A stretch of DNA of 11,021 bases. Origin: Gammaproteobacteria bacterium. Lineage in GTDB: Bacteria; Pseudomonadota; Gammaproteobacteria; Granulosicoccales; Granulosicoccaceae. The stretch spans positions 1 through 11,021 of the forward strand of contig JAGRHW010000092.1 in the NCBI GenBank assembly GCA_020444765.1, written 5' to 3'. The translations under genes and the position numbers were made by a program. Position 1 is the first letter of the stretch, and each line of letters opens with the position of its first letter. Below the pieces are notes generated by a model, which worked only from the letters and a program-made list of their open reading frames with translations, ran no database searches and was not told the DNA's origin. Of the stretch, positions 6,403 to 11,021 are shown one piece after another.

Positions 6403-8276
6403 AGCCTTCGGTCCAGCCCTGCGGTTTCTGGTCACCGGCATTGAGCGCGGCGCAGGCGGTCGCCGCAAGTGTCGAGTACGATCAACTCCGGGTATACAGG
6501 CAAGGCGTGTTCTGGCGGGAGTTCGACCCGCAAACCGGTCGTTATGCCCTGTACCGGCAGACCCACGACGGCGATACGGAAAAACTCACGCCGCCCTCAT
6601 TCAATGTGCGTAACCGTGTGCACGAATACGGTGGCGGTGACTGGTGCCTTGCCGACGATGCGATCTTTTTCGTCAACGGGCAGGATCAGCAGATCTATCG
6701 GCAAGCGTTAAGCCAGGCCAGCTCCCCGGTAGCTTTTTCCAATCAGCCCGGCTCACGCTTTGCTGACCTGCAGTATGATTCACGCTTCCATCGCCTGATT
6801 TGCATTCGCGAAACGCACCAGGAAACGGAGCCGCCCGTCAATTCGCTTGTCGCCGTGGATATAACAAGCGGTCTTGTCAGCGAACTGCACGCGGGCCATG
6901 ACTTTTACAGCTCGCCCGCGCTTTCCGGCGATGGGCATCAACTGGCATTTATCGCCTGGGATCATCCGCATCAGCCCTGGACTGCCAACAGGCTGTTTCG
7001 CTGCCGGATCGGCGATGACGGCAACCTGCAGGACTGCATCCCGATCAACCGGGATCGCCCGGAGCCGCAAGCATTTTTTCAGGCGCAGTTTTCCGCCGAC
7101 GACGTTCTTTATTTTGTGTCCGACCAATCAGGCTGGTGGAATCTGTATAGCGCCGCCGAGCAGAGACCACCTGAGCCGGTATTGACGATGGACGCAGACT
7201 TCGGGCTGGCTGCCTGGCAGTTTGCTGAAAAAATCTGGGACTTTGTCGACAACAAACATCTTGCCGCCGGTTTTATGCAAAACGGCTCGGGAAAGCTCGG
7301 TTTGCTTGATACTGCCGGCAAATTCACCGAAATGGATTTTCCCTTTTGTCTGTATCGTTCGATACGCTGCTTTGCCGGAAAAATCTACGCCATCGCGAGT
7401 TCCCGGGAAAAAAATCCGGCCATTATCTGCATTGACCCGGAACAACAAAACTTCAGAATTCTTCGCCGGGATACAAGCCCGCTTAAGCAGGATGATATTT
7501 CTGTCGCCCGACACCTGCGCGTTCCGCTCACGTCATCCGCCCACACCTTTTGTTTTTTTTATCCACCGAAAAACAGCAGGGCGCAAAGTCCGGACGAAAG
7601 ACCGCCGCTGCTGGTATTCGCCCATGGCGGACCGACCGCGGCCAGCTATCCCGTACTCAATCCAAAAATACAATTCTGGACCCAACGGGGCTTTGCGGTC
7701 GCTGATGTCAATTACCGGGGCAGCACGGGCTACGGCCGCGACTACCGCCATTCACTGGCCGGATCATGGGGACTTGCCGATGTCGAGGATTGCGAGGCGG
7801 TGGTCAACCATCTTGGCCGCGCCGGGTTGATCGATCCCGGGCGGGTTTTTATCCGCGGCAGCTCGTCCGGCGGTTATACAAGCCTGTGTTCGCTGACCTT
7901 CTGCCGGATCTATACAGCCGGCGCAAGCCTCTACGGCATCAGCGATCCGCAGGCCCTGATAGCGGAAACACATAAATTCGAGAGCCATTATGTGCAGTGG
8001 CTGATCGGAGATCCCGTGCAAACGGCCGATCTTTTCAAGGCGCGCTCGCCATTGAGCCATACCGACAAAATAAGCAGCCCGGTCATTTTCTTTCAGGGAG
8101 AACGGGACAAGGTTGTTTTGCCGAAGCAAACCGAACGTATCGTAAGCAAGCTCCGCGAAAAGGGAATCCCTGTCGAATACTATTTATTTAGCGACGAATA
8201 CCACGGCTTCCGCTCGCCGGAAAACAATAAACAGGTTTTGCTCAAGGAGCTGCGTTTTTACCGGTCATTTTTGTAG
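6381..8276 (+). CDS. S9-family prolyl oligopeptidase-like serine peptidase (PqqH-like)
   Basis: A 631-residue S9 peptidase with an N-terminal beta-propeller domain (about residues 20-380) and a C-terminal alpha/beta hydrolase domain (about 390-631). The triad is visible: nucleophile S495 in GSSSGG, D576 in GERDKVV, and H608 in EYHGF. HGGPTAASYP and NYRGSTGYGRDYR are the oxyanion-side motifs of dipeptidyl or acylaminoacyl peptidases. There is no signal peptide, so it should be cytoplasmic. The ATG at 6381 lies inside pqqD (22-base overlap) with no Shine-Dalgarno sequence, implying translational coupling. Pseudomonas pqq clusters carry a similar peptidase gene called pqqH after pqqE. By position it may degrade or trim cross-linked PqqA, but this is inference, because the best-characterised PQQ proteases (PqqF/PqqG) are zinc M16 enzymes. 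Confidence 0.92.
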   Translation: MDNSRPVKPSVQPCGFWSPALSAAQAVAASVEYDQLRVYRQGVFWREFDPQTGRYALYRQTHDGDTEKLTPPSFNVRNRVHEYGGGDWCLADDAIFFVNGQDQQIYRQALSQASSPVAFSNQPGSRFADLQYDSRFHRLICIRETHQETEPPVNSLVAVDITSGLVSELHAGHDFYSSPALSGDGHQLAFIAWDHPHQPWTANRLFRCRIGDDGNLQDCIPINRDRPEPQAFFQAQFSADDVLYFVSDQSGWWNLYSAAEQRPPEPVLTMDADFGLAAWQFAEKIWDFVDNKHLAAGFMQNGSGKLGLLDTAGKFTEMDFPFCLYRSIRCFAGKIYAIASSREKNPAIICIDPEQQNFRILRRDTSPLKQDDISVARHLRVPLTSSAHTFCFFYPPKNSRAQSPDERPPLLVFAHGGPTAASYPVLNPKIQFWTQRGFAVADVNYRGSTGYGRDYRHSLAGSWGLADVEDCEAVVNHLGRAGLIDPGRVFIRGSSSGGYTSLCSLTFCRIYTAGASLYGISDPQALIAETHKFESHYVQWLIGDPVQTADLFKARSPLSHTDKISSPVIFFQGERDKVVLPKQTERIVSKLREKGIPVEYYLFSDEYHGFRSPENNKQVLLKELRFYRSFL

Positions 8277-8300
8277 GCATGAGCCGGCAACCGCACCTTT

Positions 8301-9164
8301 TCAGTAGTTCTCGCGAACGCGCAGAAAGCTTGCAAAACGCGGAATCCCGCGCTGGCTCAGGCCGGTATACTTATAGGTGATACGCGAACCTATGGCCGGT
8401 GGATACTGTCGCTGCGCATCGCTGAACCCAGAGCCGATACGAAATTCCTTGCCGTTTTCCAGCCGCACCAGCAAAGCGCCGAGCAGTCCCTGGTATTTTC
8501 CCTTGCCCGGCAAATGCGCGATCACCGTCGCTTCCGCATCCCGCCAGGCCTTGAGCTTGACCAGATCGTTGCTGCGTCCGCCGCGATAGACGGCGTCCCT
8601 GCGCTGGAGCATCAGACCTTCGCCGCCGCCGGCGATGACCTCATCGAGCCGCCGCATCAAGGTTGGCCGGTCGGTCACCGGCTGTTGCTCGACCAGCTGT
8701 AAATGCTCTGCCGGGCTTTTCGCCAGCAGCTTCTGCAATTGCCGGTAACGATCGGCGAAACCGCCGGCGGCCTGCGGCAGATCGAACACCATATAGTGAA
8801 CTTCCCGCCAGCCCTGCGGGTCATTCTGACGCCTGACGATTCCAGATAAGCGTTCGAATTGCCCACGGGCCAGCCAAAGCTCGCCATCAAGCGGCACTGG
8901 CGGAAACGAGCGGGTAAACCAGGGCGGCGCCTCGAAACGGTTTCCGGCGCGCGAAATCAGCCGGCTGCCGTCCCAATAGGCACGCACGCCATCGTATTTT
9001 TCGCTGACCAGATATTCATTGAGCGGCAGATCATCACGAAAATCCGCTGCCAGCTTCAACGCTGGCGGAACAGCCGCAGCCATAACGGCCGGTGGCGGGA
9101 CAGGCAGACAGCAGAATAAAAAAGCGGGAATAATCCATTTCTTGAAACGCAGACAGGCAAACAT
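8301..9164 (-). CDS. ligE: Periplasmic ATP-dependent DNA ligase (LigE type)
   Basis: A 287-residue minimal ATP-dependent DNA ligase. After a hydrophobic N-terminus (residues 8-20, Sec-type signal, probable cleavage near residues 28-31) comes the adenylation domain. Motif I is EKYDGVR with catalytic K57, motif III is in VHYMVFDLP (122-130), motif IV is GEGLMLQ (181-187), and motif V is LVKLKAW (K203, K205). A short OB-fold domain follows from about residue 212. The lack of other domains and the export signal match LigE, found in Haemophilus, Neisseria and Vibrio and proposed to act on DNA in the periplasm during uptake or in biofilms. The ATG at 9164 is chosen because AAGGAG lies 10 bases upstream; a TTG at 9227 is also in frame but overlaps a likely promoter. 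The stop is 24 bases from the convergent peptidase stop, with no obvious terminator. Confidence 0.92.
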   Translation of the reverse strand: MFACLRFKKWIIPAFLFCCLPVPPPAVMAAAVPPALKLAADFRDDLPLNEYLVSEKYDGVRAYWDGSRLISRAGNRFEAPPWFTRSFPPVPLDGELWLARGQFERLSGIVRRQNDPQGWREVHYMVFDLPQAAGGFADRYRQLQKLLAKSPAEHLQLVEQQPVTDRPTLMRRLDEVIAGGGEGLMLQRRDAVYRGGRSNDLVKLKAWRDAEATVIAHLPGKGKYQGLLGALLVRLENGKEFRIGSGFSDAQRQYPPAIGSRITYKYTGLSQRGIPRFASFLRVRENY

Positions 9165-9198
9165 CCCGATTACACTCCTTGTAGTCGAAAACAGGTCG

Positions 9199-9227
9199 AG
9201 ACTACCGCGATTTTTCTTGAGGGTCAA
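9199..9227 (-). promoter_or_regulatory. Promoter of ligE
   Basis: On the minus strand TTGACC (9227-9222) is followed after 17 bases by TAGTCT (9204-9199). The -35 is strong and the -10 keeps only the T, A and final T. A GTAGTC/GACTAC inverted repeat (9181-9186 and 9200-9205) overlaps the -10 and could be an operator. The leader before the ATG at 9164 would be about 28 bases and contains the AAGGAG site. Confidence 0.4.
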
Positions 9228-9241
9228 AATACACAGGTTTT

Positions 9242-9276
9242 TTGTCGTTACGCGGGACTGGCGCTAGAATAAGCGC
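9242..9276 (+). promoter_or_regulatory. Promoter of rsxE with palindrome at -10; likely leaderless
   Basis: TTGTCG (9242-9247), a 17-base spacer and TAGAAT (9265-9270, five of six consensus bases) form a good sigma-70 promoter. The -10 ends 6 bases before the rsxE ATG, so transcription should begin at or next to the A of the start codon, giving a leaderless mRNA. A perfect GCGCT/AGCGC inverted repeat (9261-9276, 6-base loop) straddles the -10. No Shine-Dalgarno sequence is visible. Confidence 0.5.
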
Positions 9277-9972
9277 ATGTCTGAAATCAACCGCAAAAAA
9301 ATCATCCTCGACGGCCTGTGGACGAACAATGCCGGACTCGTTCAACTGCTGGGCCTGTGCCCGCTGCTGGCGGTCAGCAACACGACGATCAACGGCCTCG
9401 GCCTGGGGCTGGCGACCACCCTGACCCTGATCGCCTCGAACGCGACCGTCTCACTGATTCGTGACTGGGTCAGACCGGAAATCCGCATCCCGGTTTTCGT
9501 ACTGGTGATCGCCACCATCGTCACGATCATCGAGCTGAGCATGAACGCCTGGCTGCACGAGCTGTATCTGATACTCGGCATATTTATCCCCTTGATCGTC
9601 ACCAATTGCTCGATTATCGGCCGCGCCGAATCCTTCGCCTCCCGCAATCCCGTCAACGCCGCGGTGCTGGACGGACTGTCCATGGGGCTCGGTTTTACCT
9701 CGGTGCTGGTGGTGCTCGGCATGTTGCGCGAGCTGATCGGTAACGGCACGCTGCTGGCCAACGCGCACCTGATGTTCGGCGAGACCGCGCGTAACTGGAC
9801 GCTCACCATCAGCGAAGATTATTCAGGCATGCTGGTCGCGGCTTTGCCGCCGGGCGCATTCCTTGGTCTTGGCTTGCTGGTCGCCCTGAAGAACATCATC
9901 GACAAACGACTGGCTGGCCGGCAACCCCGCCCGGTTACGCCTGCTGTCGCTGAAGCGGCACCCCGGGGATAA
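9277..9972 (+). CDS. rsxE: RsxE/RnfE, membrane subunit of Rnf/Rsx electron transport complex
   Basis: A 231-residue inner-membrane protein of the RnfE/NqrD family with about six transmembrane helices. The N-terminus ([22 protein letters not shown]) is characteristic and fixes the start. C28 and C111 (in [12 protein letters not shown]) match the two cysteines that in NqrD help hold an iron-sulfur centre inside the membrane together with the NqrE/RnfA partner. The complex moves electrons between ferredoxin and NAD(H); in E. coli the Rsx form keeps SoxR reduced. In most Gammaproteobacteria rsxE is the last subunit gene of rsxABCDGE. Here it follows a divergent ligE gene and has its own promoter, with no other rsx gene visible. 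The C-terminal tail (about residues 212-231) is Pro/Ala-rich and probably cytoplasmic. Confidence 0.95.
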   Translation: MSEINRKKIILDGLWTNNAGLVQLLGLCPLLAVSNTTINGLGLGLATTLTLIASNATVSLIRDWVRPEIRIPVFVLVIATIVTIIELSMNAWLHELYLILGIFIPLIVTNCSIIGRAESFASRNPVNAAVLDGLSMGLGFTSVLVVLGMLRELIGNGTLLANAHLMFGETARNWTLTISEDYSGMLVAALPPGAFLGLGLLVALKNIIDKRLAGRQPRPVTPAVAEAAPRG

Positions 9973-9981
9973 GCGCCGACC

Positions 9982-10407
9982 ATGCTGTTTTCGCAAAACC
10001 GCGCTGAACTTCGCGGCTTTTACACCGCCACCTGGCGCAAGATGCAAACGGGCGAAGCGCTCGAACCACTGGAAAAACAGGTAGCCGACGTTATCGGGGA
10101 ACACCCCGAATATCACCGACAGCTTGAGCAGGGCGAATCCGGTATCGACAGGGACTTTGCCCCGGAAGACGGGCAGATCAATCCGTTTTTACACATGAGC
10201 ATGCATCTGGCCCTGCGCGAGCAGGTCGGCACCGACCGGCCGGCCGGTATCGCCATGATCACCCGCTCACTGCTACTCAAGCATGGCGACGGGCATACCG
10301 TCGAGCACATGATGCTCGACTGCCTGGGGGAGATGCTGTGGAACGCGCAGCGCGCGAACACGCTGCCCGATGAGACGGCTTATATGGAGTGTCTGCGACA
10401 GCTTTAG
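9982..10407 (+). CDS. DUF1841 family protein
   Basis: A 141-residue soluble protein recognisable as DUF1841, a proteobacterial family of unknown function. Visible features are an N-terminal LFSQNRAELRGFYTATWRKM segment, a central PFLHMSMHLALREQ helix, and a C-terminal half with HGDGHTVEHMMLDCLGEMLWNAQR. The several His residues (HMSMH, HGDGH and EH) could form a metal site, but no such activity is known to me. The ATG is 9 bases after the rsxE stop, so the two genes are probably co-transcribed. No signal peptide or membrane segment is seen. The gene is convergent with the DUF3461 gene, with 42 bases between the stops. Confidence 0.85.
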   Translation: MLFSQNRAELRGFYTATWRKMQTGEALEPLEKQVADVIGEHPEYHRQLEQGESGIDRDFAPEDGQINPFLHMSMHLALREQVGTDRPAGIAMITRSLLLKHGDGHTVEHMMLDCLGEMLWNAQRANTLPDETAYMECLRQL

Positions 10408-10449
10408 AAGTCACAACACCAGAGACGCCGGAAGGCTTCCAGACGGCGG

Positions 10450-10833
10450 CTAGATTTCCTTTACCTTGTCGCGAAGTTCCGCCAGTTTGTTTGCAAAAAC
10501 CTTTTCAAGATGATCGATTTCGTCCAGGAGTTCCTGCTTGCGATCGATACTCTCGTGCTTTTGCTTGACGATGGAATCCAGCTCGGCAACCGCTTTAAGC
10601 AAAAACGGCGAAATCTCGTAGATGTCCTCAAATTCCTGCTTACCGCCATCGGTCAACACGGTCTTGATCGACCGCCCGAACTTGTATTTTCGGCTGTTGG
10701 GTAAAAACGAGCCTTTTTTACGTTTGTAATAGATTTTCAGTACATCGCCATGACCTTCCTGGCGCAACGTGTATTTGGATATTTCCTGGGGATTCTGTAT
10801 GCCCATATCCGATAAAGCTTCATATTTATTCAT
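10450..10833 (-). CDS. DUF3461 family protein
   Basis: A 127-residue protein matching the DUF3461 family of Gammaproteobacteria, of unknown function. The N-terminal half is basic and aromatic (MNKYEALSDMGIQNPQEISKY, then LKIYYKRKKGSFLPNSRKYKFGR), which might bind nucleic acid. The C-terminal part (about residues 85-127) is a charged amphipathic helix likely to form a coiled coil (VKQKHESIDRKQELLDEIDHLE). The start at 10833 fits the family N-terminus; the ribosome site is weak (GTGAG 7 bases upstream). It lies downstream of a LysM-domain gene on the same strand but is separated from it by a strong terminator, so it probably has its own promoter in 10834-10890. Confidence 0.85.
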   Translation of the reverse strand: MNKYEALSDMGIQNPQEISKYTLRQEGHGDVLKIYYKRKKGSFLPNSRKYKFGRSIKTVLTDGGKQEFEDIYEISPFLLKAVAELDSIVKQKHESIDRKQELLDEIDHLEKVFANKLAELRDKVKEI

Positions 10834-10892
10834 ATAATTCTCACTTGTAAAACGTGTATTCCCCCTCGGCCCGGCTGTTTGCGACTGACGGA

Positions 10893-10927
10893 AAATGCAA
10901 GCCAGGGTTTATACCTGGCTTGCATTT
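10893..10927 (-). terminator. Strong intrinsic terminator of the LysM gene
   Basis: A perfect 14-bp stem (AAATGCAAGCCAGG at 10893-10906 with CCTGGCTTGCATTT at 10914-10927) closes a 7-base loop. On the minus strand the stem ends in TTTT followed by CC. It lies 5 bases beyond the LysM stop codon (10933-10935), as expected for a rho-independent terminator of that gene. Confidence 0.85.
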
Positions 10928-10932
10928 CAGGC

Positions 10933-11021
10933 TTATGACAAAGGGATACGGATTTTCTGTCCCGGATAAATCAGATCGGGGTCCTTGATGACTTCCCGGT
11001 TGGCTTCGAAAATTTTCGGAT
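10933..11021 (-). CDS. LysM-domain protein, C-terminal end (partial)
   Basis: Reading in from the right edge on the minus strand, an open frame encodes 29 residues ending in a TAA at 10935-10933. The peptide PKIFEANREVIKDPDLIYPG, followed by QKIRIPLS, is the second half of a LysM peptidoglycan-binding motif (NxxxIxDPDLIYPGQxIxIP). The protein is thus likely exported or envelope-associated with a C-terminal LysM. The rest lies outside the window, so the full domain layout cannot be judged. Confidence 0.85.
   Translation of the reverse strand, partial: PKIFEANREVIKDPDLIYPGQKIRIPLS

Noticed and set aside
9342..9809. Minus-strand open frame of 155 residues opposite rsxE
   Set aside because: It is a shadow of a conserved membrane protein gene, with low-complexity Ser/Pro-rich sequence and no family resemblance.
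10426..10448. CGCCG/CGGCG hairpin between DUF1841 and DUF3461 genes as a terminator
   Set aside because: The stem is only 5 bp with a 13-base loop and no T-tract, so it is too weak to claim.

Overview
The window looks like a chromosomal segment of a gammaproteobacterium that uses PQQ-dependent (quinoprotein) alcohol or methanol oxidation. Supporting this are pqqB, pqqC and pqqD, two proteins of the 'PQQ-dependent alcohol dehydrogenase system' families (a beta-propeller and a periplasmic binding protein), a glutathione-dependent formaldehyde-activating enzyme, and a histidine kinase plus LuxR-type regulator of the kind that often controls such systems. RsxE, DUF1841, DUF3461 and a periplasmic LigE-type DNA ligase in the right half also point to Gammaproteobacteria. 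A methylotroph or methanotroph is possible, but no dehydrogenase gene is visible, so this is inference.

Layout. (1) 1-829, plus strand: the 3' end of a sensor kinase gene, then a NarL/LuxR response regulator. (2) 984-1550, minus strand: gfa, convergent with the regulator. (3) 1632-2112: a 480-base gap holding an AT-rich tract, several short dyads and a sigma-70-like promoter for the next operon. (4) 2113-8276, plus strand: a tight six-gene operon of beta-propeller, binding protein, pqqB, pqqC, pqqD and an S9 prolyl-oligopeptidase-like peptidase, with overlaps or very short gaps throughout. (5) 8301-9164, minus strand: ligE, convergent with the peptidase. (6) 9277-10407, plus strand: rsxE and a DUF1841 gene. 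(7) 10450-11021, minus strand: a DUF3461 gene, a strong hairpin terminator, and the 3' end of a LysM-domain gene.

How the genes fit together. PqqD is the chaperone for the precursor peptide PqqA during PqqE chemistry. PqqB hydroxylates the released Glu-Tyr intermediate, and PqqC performs the final ring closure and oxidation to PQQ. The S9 peptidase sits where Pseudomonas pqq clusters carry pqqH and may help process the peptide. The two periplasmic proteins probably serve the quinoprotein system that uses the cofactor. Gfa would handle formaldehyde if methanol is a substrate. Neither pqqA nor pqqE is in the window, so the pathway must be completed elsewhere.

The most notable observation is that pqqC has no ATG, GTG or TTG start ahead of its conserved N-terminus. 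A strong Shine-Dalgarno sequence instead places initiation at an AUU codon. Second is a long Asp-rich insertion, with an 11-Asp run, inside one blade of the beta-propeller. Third is rsxE, isolated from its usual operon and apparently expressed from a promoter that would give a leaderless mRNA.
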